This document shows positions 11,797 to 21,784 of a stretch of 64,000 bases of DNA, piece after piece. The notes under the pieces were generated by a model. The model made no database searches. It saw only the letters and a list, made by a program, of their open reading frames with translations, and was not told the DNA's origin. Origin of the DNA: Gambelia wislizenii (lineage: Eukaryota > Chordata > Lepidosauria > Squamata > Crotaphytidae); assembly GCA_030847615.1 (NCBI GenBank), contig JAUMIR010000003.1:61551001-61615000 (forward strand). Direction: 5' to 3'. Each line of letters starts with the position of its first letter. Position 1 is the stretch's first letter. A program made the position numbers and the translations under genes.

Positions 11797-13084
11797 AGGC
11801 CTGTCTTCTATGAATCTTTAAAACTTAGTTTGTATCACCAGCTTACCAGTATATGTCAAAGTGCCACTTCATTTCATCTTTATTCTAATGCCAATCAATT
11901 GCATTAGATTGCCCAAGTTCTAATACAGTATTCAGCAGCAGTTGTCTGGGAGCATCCAAAGGCAGACTGCTCCTGTCTTCATAGTTATTGTTAGCATCTG
12001 ACAGACCACCAAAAGAGATAGAACTCTTAGCAACATTCTGAATTCTGCATATTCTAGGGTAGCAAAAATTTAAGCTAGAAATATTTTATGAACGAGGTTA
12101 ATTTTGCAAATAAACTTTTGACTAATGCAGCTTTGGTTGTCTTCCAATTATTTTCTGCTATGGAATAATTAACATCACATCTAAGTTTCCTTTCTTAACC
12201 TCAAACACTGAAGAACATGGGAGAGGAAATGGAGTGAAGAAGGAATTGTTTACATTTTCCAATCCAAATGGTCTCCATTAGCTATTTAATTACTCTTCTG
12301 ATTGACCTGTGCATTAAGCCATAGAAATTCAAAGAAAAATATGTTCTTCCCCAGCTCAAAAGCTAAGTCCTTCCCACTTCAGCTCAAGAGACTCTTTTTT
12401 GGGGCCCAGAGCTAATGAGCCATCAGAATGAAGTCAACAGCCACAGTGCTTTGCATTATTACTAGTATTTTTCTTTTCAAACTTTCAGTTCCTCGCTGTA
12501 GAATAAATTCTAGCAGACATCTTCAGTGGTAGGCCTGTGACCACTTACAAATGCTCAGAGTAACAGGAATACTTGCTGTTTGAAACTAGCAGCAGGTGTT
12601 TATGTGTAGCCATAGAAGCCACTCCTAAATTTCTGGCATCACCCCAAATACTTATTAACTTTAATTGACATTTTTAGTAGTTGAGTGCATTCAGGATTTG
12701 GATCATTGCTTTCTCAATATGAAGAAAAGAAATTTAAGGCCTAACTATTGATAGCTTCATTGTCAGGTGCTTGCTTACATCATGATCTTTAAGTGCTTTC
12801 TTCATTTCAATTGAAGTTACGTTAAAGGAATTAGAAGCTTCATGTTTTACAACAGAGGGAGCTGTTTCCCAGGACTGTGGGGGTCTGCTCGAAACCATCC
12901 AGGGCCACACTACCATCAGAGTTGCTGTCACCACTGCATTAATTTGGAGACTACAGAACTGCCAAATGGGCTTTGGGTGCTCTCTAATGTGCAAGAGCAT
13001 ACTGTAGCATCCTCACACACATATACACAAACACACATACTCCATGTTATTCTTCCAGGACTGCAAGGCAGCCTTGTTATCTCT
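11797..13084. other. Unassigned non-coding stretch
   Basis: No supported gene. The minus frame 13000-12734 (88 codons) has no splice context and I do not recognise its product. Confidence 0.35.
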
Positions 13085-13710
13085 TGTTGCTGTTACTGTT
13101 GTTAATTGCCATCAAATCAACTTTGACTTTTGGCAGCCCTATGAATGAGAGCGCCAAGTCACCCTGTCATTAACAGCCGTACTCAGTTTTTGCAAACTCA
13201 GGGCTGTGGCTTCCTTGATTGAATCTATTCACCTGTAGTCTGGTTTTCTTCTTTTCTTGCTGCCTACTGACTTGCCAAACATCATTGTCTTTTCTAGTGA
13301 GCCATGTCTTTTCATGATATCTCCAAAGTATGACAGTCTCAGTTTAGTCATCTTGGCTTCTAGGGAGGGTGCAGGCTTGATTTTGCTGTAGGACTCATTT
13401 ATTTGTCTTTTTGGCAGTCTGTGGTATCTGCAGAACTCTTCTCCAGCACTACATTTCAAATGAGACTATTCTCTTCTTATCAGTTTTTTTCCACTGTCTA
13501 GTTTTCAAACCATACATAAAAATCAGAAATGCAACGGCATGGACAATCCTGACTTTGGTAATAAATGATACAACATTACAATTGAAGATTTTGTCTAGTT
13601 CTTTCATAACTGCCTTTCCAAGTCCTAGTCTTCTGATTTCTTGATGGCAGTCTCTATCAATCTAATATCTAAAACCTCAGGTAGCCTGTATTCTGTAAAG
13701 AACAAAACAG
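13085..13710 (-). mobile_element. RTE-type LINE, 3' end of the ORF, degraded
   Basis: Minus-strand reading gives MTKLRLSYFGDIMKRHGSLE followed by KTMMFGKSVGSKKRRKPDYR (13349-13229), then after a stop RIDSIKEATALSLQKL at about 13225-13175. Upstream pieces, in shifting frames, read like KELDKIFN and VSFITKVRIVHAVAFLIFMYG. These are hallmarks of the C-terminal region of RTE/BovB-like LINE proteins. Several stops and frameshifts show that it is dead. It is on the same strand as the BovB-like 5' part at 21785-24260, but it may belong to a different subfamily. Confidence 0.75.
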
Positions 13711-14524
13711 ATGTTTCAAACAGCTGTTTGCTTTCCTTTGGACCCATTTATTTCAATCTGCCTTTCAAACAGGCTCTAAACTACACAAACAGAAGTGTCA
13801 AGTCTCTTTATTTACTGTTTTTAAAACATATGATGCAGCTTAATATCTGCATCTTGGTTTTCAATTATTTATTCGTTCCACAAGAAAGAAAGTGGCAATT
13901 TTTACCACACAACAGTTTTTATGTGTCTTTTCTCCCCCTCTTTTTGAACAAATGCAATTTTATTGTTACATGTGCTGATCACCATCCTTTGCTTTGACAG
14001 TTATATATCAGTGAGCACATAAAAACACTGGCAATCATTCTTACAATGCCACCCTAAAAACAATTTAATATTCAGCACAGGTCTAGAATAAAATTGTTTT
14101 ATGTTATGTCATATCAGAGGGAAAAACTTGGTTGTAAATGATGTATAAGTTCCATGTGTCACTTCCCTAAAGAAAACTTACAATATCCTGTGGGGGTTGT
14201 TAGTATTATTTATATTACAACAATAGTTAGAGATAGCAAAGCCGCTGCGTTGGATAAGCATCATCCAAAAGGAGAGGCAAAGAATCCTAGGGAGACTGGA
14301 CAAATTGTTGAGGCCTTCAAGAACACAATAATTGGATATTGGATAGTCTCACAGTTGAACAGCATTATTAAATTCAACATGGGCAGAAATAAACAAGGGG
14401 CATTTCTGTTTACATATCTTTCAAGTGGCATTCACCAACAGGAAAGAATCAAGCAGGCATTATATAAAACGAAATCCTTTGCCACTCAACTCAGGGAATA
14501 AAGAGACCAGACACAAGATATATG
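13711..14524. other. Unassigned stretch left of the Ngaro element
   Basis: Contains a 115-codon plus frame (14154-14501) that I cannot assign. It has no clear initiation context, no domain that I recognise and no splice evidence, so I treat it as chance or decayed repeat. Confidence 0.3.
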
Positions 14525-14540
14525 GGTGAAATAAAGGGTC

Positions 14541-14546
14541 TTTATT
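14541..14546 (-). promoter_or_regulatory. Candidate polyadenylation signal AATAAA of the Ngaro element
   Basis: TTTATT on the plus strand is AATAAA on the element's strand, about 400 bp downstream of the hydrolase stop codon and next to the left boundary of the element. Placement fits a transcript 3' end; use is inferred. Confidence 0.5.
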
Positions 14547-14668
14547 GAACCCTACCTATTTAAGCCCTCTAGGATCTTCATTGGGGGGGGGAGGCAACCT
14601 AGTGAGGGAGCAGTGGAGGCTGTAGGTCTAACTGAGACCTTACCCCCCAGCTTCCCCTGGCGAGCACC

Positions 14669-14698
14669 TGAGCCCTCGAAAGGAACCCCATCACTGGG
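14669..14698 (-). repeat. 3' UTR copy of the gag-stop motif
   Basis: The plus-strand string GAGCCCTCGAAAGGAACCCC followed by ATCACT matches GAGCCTCGAAAGGAACCCC followed by TCACT at 18702-18725, at the gag stop codon, with only two single-base indels. The match is too long for chance within one element. Confidence 0.75.
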
Positions 14699-14948
14699 GT
14701 TGCTCTCAAGCCGGCCCGCGTCTGGAAGACCAACCCAAAAGTCCCCTACTCAAGCCTCACGGATTAGGGTGGGGGCTTATCCCTCAGGCCAGCCCCAAGG
14801 TGGGTCTCCTTCCCTTCCGCTAAGTCCCATGACTTTATTGGTCATTCCAGAGACCCTCCCTTCACTCAAATAGGTGCCAAGGTGCACACCAAATCTACGC
14901 CTCCCCCAAATTTCAGGCCATAAATAGGGTCAAGCGTCCGCTTAGTCC

Positions 14949-15544
14949 CTATATCCCCACCAGCCTGTCCAAGAGGTCCCTCAGCCCCCCCTGAAGATCT
15001 GCCAGAAAAATTGCATTTCCCGCATCCAAAAGATGTACCCCATCAGCTCGGTAGAGCTCGGGCCTTTCGAATATTATGGCGGCATGTGGGATGTACCAAC
15101 CCAAGCCCTTGGCAAGAGTATTTTTAATTTCTCTATTAGCTCTACGCTGAGCTCTATCAATCAAGCGGGGATCTCTATCCCCTCTCCAAACTTGCCAGGG
15201 TAAAATGGCAGACCACATGATGGCAACATCCAGCCAACGTGACCGGATTAGCCCCATGTCAGTGATTGCCTGAAGGACAAGAGCCTTCCCTTTTAATAAA
15301 CCCAAATCATTTCCACTCAGGTGGATAATAAGAACATCAGGAGGGGACCCGTGGCGTTCGTCAAATAACAACAGCAATAGGCTGCGCCAACGGAGACCCC
15401 TCCTACCAACCCACTCAACAATAAACTGGTGCCCCAGGGTGAGGTGAGGTCCAAAATAACTCATGCAGGCCTGTCACGCTGCCTAGTAGACCATACTGTG
15501 GCCACATACGATCACCCGCCGTCTCACCAACGCCGGCCTGGGAC
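14949..15544 (-). pseudogene. SGNH-type hydrolase ORF of the Ngaro element, interrupted
   Basis: The 171-codon open part (15464-14949) has the SGNH family block SGNDLG (within IIHLSGNDLGLL) and a C-terminal DGVHL (D-x-x-H, the usual Asp-His pair). Upstream in the same frame is VIVCGHSMVY, a GHS block in the place of the usual GDS block I. A TAG stop follows it where a Trp codon would fit, then a TGA two codons later, so the protein is broken at its N terminus. Ngaro elements are known to carry such a serine-esterase-like domain of uncertain role. The frame begins right after a pyrimidine tract plus CAG (minus strand, AG at 15546-15545), which resembles a splice acceptor. No secretion signal is visible. 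Confidence 0.8.
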
Positions 15545-15570
15545 CTGCAAGAACAAGAAAAGAGAACATG

Positions 15571-16452
15571 TTAACAATGCAGTGGACGGTATGCGGAGGA
15601 ACGCCAATGGCCAATACTTTGAATAGCCTGGGGCTGAAATCCAAGAGCAGTCACAGTGGACGCTTCTCCAATCCAAAAAGAATGTGTTGCAAAACGCCTA
15701 CCTTTCAGTCCCAGTCATTCCAAGGGCTTGGATGTCACTGTCCAAAACTGAAACTTGGTTAGTGGGGAACTGTTAGCATGCACAAACAGTGGTCCAGGTG
15801 CTGGTCCTCTTATATTCAAGTACCGCCTCAAGGCTCTCAGGGGGCAGATGTCCCTTTGGGTGAATGAATAGAGCCTACATTCGGCTCCCAAGCTCCTTTG
15901 ATCTGTTTTAGAAGATCGTAACCTCAGGAGCATGTGCTGGTCACCCCACTCTACATCTCGAAGCTCCAAGGCCTGGCTAGACTGATCATTCCTGGATGCC
16001 CGCACCAGCTCGCTGCTGCGTAAAGCGCCAAAAAATGCCACAAGTGCTGCAGTGTGAAAAAGCAATCTCTCGTAGGGCGAAGTACAAATGTTAGGCCAGG
16101 TGGCAAAAAGACCTTGCAGGACCCCTGGGGAAAGCAGGGCCCTACCATCCCTTACTCTCCCTCTTTCCCTGACCCAGCCTTCTAAAACTTTACGTATTGT
16201 GAAATGATTAGTTGTGTCATCAAAAACCCCTGCCTTTAGCCAAAAGGCCAAAGCAGATAACTTTGAGCATATAGATTGCAGGGCCAACCCTCTACGGTAC
16301 AAGTGAACACAGAACTTTAATAACAGTGGCACATGTACAGACGTACCCGGATGCCACCCAGATTGCAGCCCAAACAGGCTGAACTCACGGACAGCCCGAG
16401 TATAGCTCTTTCTAGTGGAAGGTGCCAAGGACATACCAAACATCCTGATCAC
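15571..16452 (-). pseudogene. Tyrosine recombinase of the Ngaro element, catalytically damaged
   Basis: This enzyme would integrate the circular DNA form of the element by strand exchange. Residues 1-245 are open (16452-15715): the SAM-like N-terminal domain (STRKSYTRAVREFSLF) is followed by the catalytic domain with the first Arg in FFGALRSSELV and the Lys in RSSKTDQ. After a TGA the same frame continues GRRFATHSFWIGEASTVTAL and QSIGHWRSSAYRPLHC before TAA at 15573. The H-x-x-R box is therefore HSFW: the His is kept but the second catalytic Arg is Trp. I find no Tyr nucleophile in the expected place after the GHWRSSAYR segment. The start overlaps the RNase H end by 4 bp; an ATG at 16443 is a reasonable start. 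Confidence 0.85.
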
Positions 16453-16934
16453 CTTGACCTCTCAATTGTCCACAGGTCTGCCGGCATCGGCTCGCCTTCG
16501 GGCATCGTGTCAGGAGCCAACTCTCTGAAGCGCTCCATCTGCATGCAGGAAAGAGCATCGGCAATGCCATTGTCAACGCCTGTCACATGCCGAGCCACAA
16601 ACAAAATGTTGTGCTTCAGGCATTGCAAAGTGAAGGCGCGAACCAGCACATGACCCGGGACGATCTGGAAGTCAAGGAGTTTATGACGTGGACCATGGAT
16701 ATGTTGTCGCACCAAAAGTGCACAGTAGAATTTGCCAGTTCCGCCGCCCAGACATAAACGGCAACCAAAATTGGGAAAAAATTCCAAGAAGGTCAGGTCC
16801 CCGGCCAAGTCAGATGCCACCCAGTCCTGGGGCCATTGACTCGCACACCAATGGTCCGCGAAATAAACTCCAAAACCTACTGTGCCTGTGGCATCCGATG
16901 CAATTCGCAATGCTCCTTGTGTCGAGAAGCCAAC
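16449..16934 (-). pseudogene. RNase H domain of the Ngaro polyprotein, two frame shifts
   Basis: The frame 16934-16449 starts RIASDATGTVGFGVYF, with the first catalytic Asp in SDA, and has the Glu in FLEFFPNFG. It ends with ARHVTGVDNGIADALS, the typical last-Asp block, then MERFRELAPD. The third catalytic block is missing from this frame, but an adjacent frame around 16730-16640 reads FWCDNISMVHVINSLTS, so two roughly compensating indels flank it. A TAG lies just upstream (16937-16935). Normally this domain is fused to the RT; here the join is interrupted by foreign DNA. Confidence 0.85.
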
Positions 16935-16944
16935 CTAAATAGCT

Positions 16945-17530
16945 GATAAGATCGCCCGGCTCGGCAGCAACTCAGTTGAAAAGCACAGTACCTGGTGTTG
17001 TCAGTAGCAGTCCTATAGGGTCAGAAGTACACACACACACAGAGAGAGCGAAGAACGAAGAGGCAGTCCAAGGTCAAAAGGATTCCGGCAGGTGGGTCAA
17101 CGAAGGCAGTCCAAGGTCAAGATATCTGAAGTCTCAAGATAGCAAGGTTCCAAGAAGCAGGAGAGTCACAGGCAGAGTCTTCCTCCAGGAAACGCAGACT
17201 GCTTGAAACAAGGAACTCAGCATCCCCCAGCTGCTTAAGTTGGCCCCGCTCCCACTCCCAGCTGCAGGGTGATTGATGAGCTTCTGTCTCTTAATCTCTG
17301 GGAACGACGAAGCCACGCCTTCTCTGCTCTCCTTTGGCTAACGGTAGGTACCTGCTCTTCTACCTCTTGCTCTTGCTCTACTATGTCTCCCAGGCTTGGA
17401 CCCTGTGCTGGGAGAGGGCTAGGCTGCTGAGCCCTGGGTTCTTCAGGGCTAGACTCAGACTCAGCCAGCTCTTCTGCTACTGGTTCAGCCTCCTCGCCTT
17501 CTGAGTCCTCAGAGTCCTGGCTGACCAGGA
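16945..17530 (-). mobile_element. LTR-like insertion inside the Ngaro RT/RNase H gene
   Basis: Ngaro-like coding stops at about 17530 (after WWEDRK) and resumes near 16934. The sequence between is unrelated. It holds a CA/GA microsatellite (17031-17048), two copies of GGCAGTCCAAGGTCAA (17061, 17104), and on the minus strand an acidic open frame (SQDSEDSEGEEAEPVAEELA and onward, ending RRSQRLRDRSSS). That protein tail and the following pyrimidine-rich text resemble the gag-pol end and LTR of squamate Ty3/gypsy-like elements. I could not find a matching target duplication, so the limits are approximate. Confidence 0.5.
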
Positions 17531-18684
17531 ATTTTCTGTCTTCCCACCAAAATGAAACCCCATTGAACTGATCAAGAAATTCCTGCCAGACATGAAGATC
17601 ATCACGGATATCTAATGTGATGCGAATCATATAGTGAGGCAGGGAAACGCCCTTAATGGCGTCACATAATCGGCGTAAAAAAGCTCGGCCCAGTGCTACA
17701 ACCTTGCAAGCAAAATTAAGGTGTCCAATTAGAACCTGAAACTCTCTCAGGCAAGCCTTCCTATGGGCCATAAAATCTGAAACCCTGGCAGACAGATCAG
17801 CCACTCTGACAGCAGCCAGGCAGCAGAGTTGATTGACCATGTCAATCTCAATGCCTAAATATGTGAATTGCCTCACTGGACCTTCCGTCTTCTCAGGGGC
17901 CAAAGGAATGCCTAACTCCTCTGAAAATAGCTCGAACTGGCGCAATAAATAATTGCATTGGCCCAAGCTTGCCTCGCCAATAAACAAAAAATCATCCAGG
18001 TAATGTACCACACTGGACATACCTGTCCTGACCTTTAGCGCCCATTCCAAAAATGTGCTAAACATCTCAAAAGTGTTGCACAAAACCGAGCAACCCATGG
18101 GAAGGGCCCTATCCATATAAAACAGGCCTTCAAAGGAAAAGCCCAAAAGATCAAAATCCCCGGGGTGCACTGGCAGGAGGCGAAATGCAAACTTAATATC
18201 GCATTTGGCCAGCTCCGCTCCCAGGCCATGCCTACGGACTTCCCTAATGACAGCATCAAATGAGGTGTATTTGACTGTACACAACTCCATGGGGATAAAA
18301 TCATTCACAGATTCGCCCTTGGGATAGGACAAGTGATGAATTAAACTAAACTCCCCTCTTAGGTACCACACCCAAAGGGGAAACACACAAATTGGGCACT
18401 GGTGGCTCAGCAAACGGTCCCACAACCTTACCTTCCCGAACTTCCTTCTCAATCTTGGCTCTGACGATTGACTCCATACCCCTGATAGACCCCAAATTGC
18501 GGGCTTTGTAGGCCCGTCTAGGGCCCTGGAAAGGAATTCTAACCCCAACTTTGAAACCATTGTACAAATAACTAGCGGCTTCCTTGTTAGGGTAAAACTG
18601 CAACAAACGTCTCAATACTGATAACTTGATTGGGCTGGGATCCTTTTTGAGTTGGAGCAGTGCTTCCCACACACTTGGGTCCAC
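17530..18684 (-). pseudogene. Reverse transcriptase of the Ngaro element, one frameshift
   Basis: It would copy the element's RNA. The first part (18684-18346) has the upstream block LRRLLQFYPNKEAASYL, NGFKVGVRIPF and CVSPLGVVPK. A small indel near 18350 moves to the second frame, which has FSLIHHLSYPKGESVND, motif A CDIKFAFRLLPV, motif B LPMGCSVLCNTFEMF, the catalytic YLDDF, and motifs D/E (LGIPLAPEKTEGP, FTYLGIEID). All three catalytic Asp residues are present. It lies ~35 bp after the gag stop, as usual for gag and pol in these elements. The C-terminal end is replaced by the inserted DNA at 17530, and no true ATG is evident at its start. Confidence 0.9.
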
Positions 18685-18720
18685 CTTGACCCCCCCCCCT
18701 TGAGCCTCGAAAGGAACCCC

Positions 18721-20044
18721 TCACTCTGGGCAGTTACAAAATGAATGCGAAGCCCCACAGATGGAGCACTCATGGCTGTATCTGCATGGCTTCCGGGTGC
18801 AGTCCCCCTGGGAAGAGAAGTCCCAGCACAAGAGTTTTTGACTTTGGGCGGTTCCTGGCACAGCCCTATGAAGAGGCATCATGGGCACCTTTTGTACAAG
18901 ATGGCCGCTGTGGGTCCTCTCACCCTGCATTGGCCGCGCCGGAGTCATGAGCTGCATCCACAATTGGGGGTGCATCATATCCCATAGAAGCGAGGGGTAG
19001 ACGGCAGCCCTCATATGAAAGGCCTCATCATACAGAAGCCATGCAGGGCCAGCATAATCAGTATAGGCCCTGTAAATGGTGTCTATGTATTGAATGAGAG
19101 CCGCGGCACATTGGGGTTGATCCTTAACTAGAACCCCAGTTAATATCAAAAAACCTGATAGCCAATTAGACCAAGTGCGCTCTACTTTCCTTTTCTTGGT
19201 CTTCTCCTTCTCCTTATCATCTAATTCATCTTTGCCTTTTTTTCTCCAGCTCTCGATAAAGCAAAGAGAAGACATCTACATATTCCCTCTTTATAATTTT
19301 TTCCAGAGTGGCCTGCAAGAGATGATCACCCAGTGGCAAGGCCAAATCACCAAATGATATGGCCCCATATGCCACTGCCTCGTAACCAGTAGTTGGCAAG
19401 CTCCCTAAAACAGGCTGGTTACTGGATAAGCCTGCTGAACATGCCTGGTTAATGGATGGGCCAACTGAAAATGGCCCCATCCCCCATGGCATCCAATTGG
19501 ACCATTGGGGAGGTGCCCAGTTTGGTGTGGACTGTGGCATAGACCACCCCAGATACCATGCTGCACTACTGCCAGACACAAGGGTCCCATCGCCCTGAGT
19601 AGCTATTGGCATGCTCCCCCACGGCCAGGATGATCCAGCCATATGTGCGGCATAATTGTCAATGAATTCACCTCCCAAATCCTCAGGTCCCACTGTATCC
19701 GCCGGCTGATCCCCGATGCCTGGTGATCCATGCTCCACAGGATTGCCAGCCTCTTTGGATCCCAACGCTCCACCAGGCTGCACCTTTCGCTCTAGAGCAT
19801 CCAAACAAGCAAGAATATCATGAGAAATCTTACATTTCTTACCATGTTTGCCTTCAATCCGATCCAGTGCCCTGGAAACCCCATGAACCTCCTCCAGCTT
19901 TCCAATCCTATCCAATATAGTGTGCCATGGGATGTCCTCCTCACTATCACTGGAAGAATTGGGTGCCACAGGTTGATGAGATTTACTGGGCTTAGGGGCA
20001 GGGCCCTTACCCTTGCCCCCCAACTTGCCTTTCTTGGGCACCAT
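18721..20044 (-). pseudogene. Gag-like protein of the Ngaro element with CCCH zinc finger, one frameshift
   Basis: It starts at ATG 20044 with a basic N terminus (MVPKKGKLGGKGKGPAPKPS), an acidic Ser-rich patch (SSSDSEEDIPW), a Gly/Pro/Trp-rich middle, and open frame down to 19226. A shift near 19240-19275 leads to the second frame, which holds a Lys/Glu-rich segment, YIDTIYRAYTDYAGPAWLLY, and a C-terminal finger CWDFSSQGDCTRKPCRYSHE (C-x8-C-x4-C-x3-H) followed by CSICGASHSFCNC. Such fingers are expected to bind the element RNA. The TGA stop at 18721-18723 lies inside a motif repeated at 14669. The low-confidence in-frame TTG at 20065 is a less likely start. Confidence 0.85.
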
Positions 20045-20097
20045 GACACGCCTTACCACAGCCAATATTATTAGATGTTATTATTAATATTACTATT

Positions 20098-20111
20098 ACA
20101 GTTATTACTTA

Positions 20112-20146
<35 letters not shown>
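20098..20146 (+). repeat. (ATT)n microsatellite upstream of gag
   Basis: About 12 tandem ATT units plus flanking imperfect units, placed between the gag start and the GC-rich leader of the Ngaro element. It probably expanded after insertion. Confidence 0.9.
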
Positions 20147-20147
<1 letters not shown>

Positions 20148-20218
20148 TTGAGGCCCAACTGCTTGAGGCCCAGCCAGGCCCGACCAGACCCAAAGCCTAT
20201 GATCCAAATGCCTGATTT

Positions 20219-20440
20219 ACCAACAGGGGGCCTGATACAGGAAGCAGATAGAAAAATTCCAGGCAGTTAAGCCCACCCCCGACCCACCAACAGAGGGCCT
20301 GATGCACGAGGTTAATAAAGAAAGCCTCGTGGCCACACCAAAACAACAGGGGGCCTGCAGGCAGTTAGGCCTACTCCCGACCCAACCAGCAGGGGGCCGG
20401 ACGCACGAGGCGAATCTGGAAAGCCTCGTGGCCACACAAA
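20219..20440. repeat. 98-bp tandem repeat in the Ngaro leader
   Basis: Strings CAGAGGGCCTGATGCACGAGG (20291) and CAGGGGGCCGGACGCACGAGG (20389) recur at 98 bp with AAAGCCTCGTGGCCACAC following both. A partial third unit starts at 20224. The repeat causes the overlapping minus frames at 20217-20826, which I do not take as genes. Confidence 0.8.
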
Positions 20441-20723
20441 TACAGGATAAAAATGGGGCCTAGGCCCAAAGACAGACCAGCCAGCAACTGTCCCCCAAGG
20501 AGAGCTAAATTGCAGTCCCACAACCGTACCCAGTCCCCCAGCCGCTGAAGCGACTCTACAGCGGCCCAGGCTAAGGGCGCGCTCCCCGACACACCACTTT
20601 CCCCGTCCGGTCCCTGGATGCGCTGATGGTGGCACACCAGGCCGAACCCCCACAGAATGCCCCCCCAACCGAATCCCACAAAAAGGACCAATATAGGCTG
20701 CGCAGACGCGCGACCACCGGCCC

Positions 20724-21000
20724 AGAAGACCCAGTCAAAGACCCAAACGGCTGCTATGCCGCTGCGCAGCACGAAGAAAGGGGGGGCACACCGCCGTGCT
20801 CCTAGCAAGCGGCCCGGCTCCCCCACTCCCTCTCCACCGCAAAGAGGTTAGGCCGTGCGGCTGCCAGCCAAGAAGACCCAGCCGAACGACCCAAACAGCT
20901 GCCACACCGCATGGCGCGAAAAAAGCGCGCACTGCACTGCCATGCGTCCTAGCAAGTTGCCTGGCTCCCCCACTTCCTCTCCGCTGCAGAGAGGTTACCA
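20724..21000. repeat. 147-bp tandem duplication in the Ngaro leader
   Basis: AGAAGACCCAG recurs at 20724 and 20871, and CCTAGCAAG plus GGCTCCCCCACT recurs at 20801 and 20948, both 147 bp apart. The two units are GC-rich and about 80 percent alike by eye. They sit upstream of gag, where regulatory repeats are often found in retroelements. Confidence 0.85.
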
Positions 21001-21591
21001 CGACCTCCACCAGTTGCTGCCCTCTCAAGGAGCCCCCCCAACTCAGTACTCCCTGACCCTTTAATGCAAAGCAACCATTATCACACTATGTCCGTGGCGG
21101 GAGGGCGGGTCAGTTTGATCCAGAAGAGAGAGAAGGTGAGGGCAGAGCAGCCTTAAATAGGCCTCCTGCTCAGCCCCACCCCATCTCCAGACATCGGGCC
21201 CCCTGCCCGACGCCCAAGCTCTGGTCTCCGCCCATCCTGAGTGGCAAAGACCAATCCCCTCCCAAATGGCTGCACCTACTGGGAGGAGGATTGGGATAGC
21301 TTAACTAAGTATGCTTCTGTTTCCAACTCTCTATGTCCTTTGTCCCTGTATTTTTGTGCTGAATTCCTTCCTGGTAGTCTCCCTCTGGGTAACTAAAGTT
21401 TCGCTCCCTGTCTGCTGTCCTAAGCCTCTTGATTAGTTCCACATATCAGAGATCCATTTATTAATGGCACAATCCTATTCATTTCTGCTCAGAGTCAGAC
21501 CTATTTGTTGTATAGGACTGCAGCCTGAATATGCAAGGCATCTTGACAGAGGAACATCGTAGCAAGGACATTTTATAAAAACATACACACA

Positions 21592-21700
21592 TACAGTGTG
21601 CCCTTGGTATCTGCTCGGGTTTAGTTCCAGGACACCCCATGGATACTGAAATCCATGGAAGTTCAAGTCCCACTACATACTATGCAAGAGTGAGGCAGAC
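21592..21700 (+). mobile_element. Partial Tigger/pogo-like MITE
   Basis: The text GTGCCCTTGGTATCTGCT, then CCATGGATACTGAAATCCATG and AAGTCCCACTACATAC matches the first half of the element at 45064 and the reverse of 28515 and 62583. Only one end is present. Confidence 0.65.
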
Positions 21701-21784
21701 AGCAGCTGCAGAGATGGGCCAGTGTGGTGGTCTGGGCTCCTTCAGTCACATGGGGCCTGATTTCTTTTATTTTGGCTGGAGCAG

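Larger units (their letters stand above)
14525..21290 (-). mobile_element. Ngaro-type (DIRS-order) tyrosine-recombinase retrotransposon, inactivated
   Basis: On the minus strand the order is leader, gag, RT-RNase H, tyrosine recombinase, SGNH-type hydrolase, 3' UTR. This order, with a hydrolase rather than a methyltransferase and a recombinase rather than a DDE integrase, is typical of Ngaro elements in vertebrates. The block is clearly more CpG- and GC-rich than its flanks. Boundaries are approximate: the left is set by the end of GC-rich text and a minus-strand AATAAA at 14541-14546, the right by loss of GC-rich text near 21290. Near 21157 the minus strand has a TATTTAA box that could serve as promoter. 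I could not prove the split direct repeats expected at the ends. Frameshifts, stops and an internal insertion make it non-autonomous. Confidence 0.9.

Noticed and set aside
14154..14501. 115-codon plus frame
   Set aside because: No recognisable domain, no initiation or splice context; left unassigned.
20217..21056. Several overlapping frames of 72-151 codons in GC-rich DNA
   Set aside because: They fall in the tandem-repeated leader of the Ngaro element and exist on both strands because stop codons are rare in GC-rich text.
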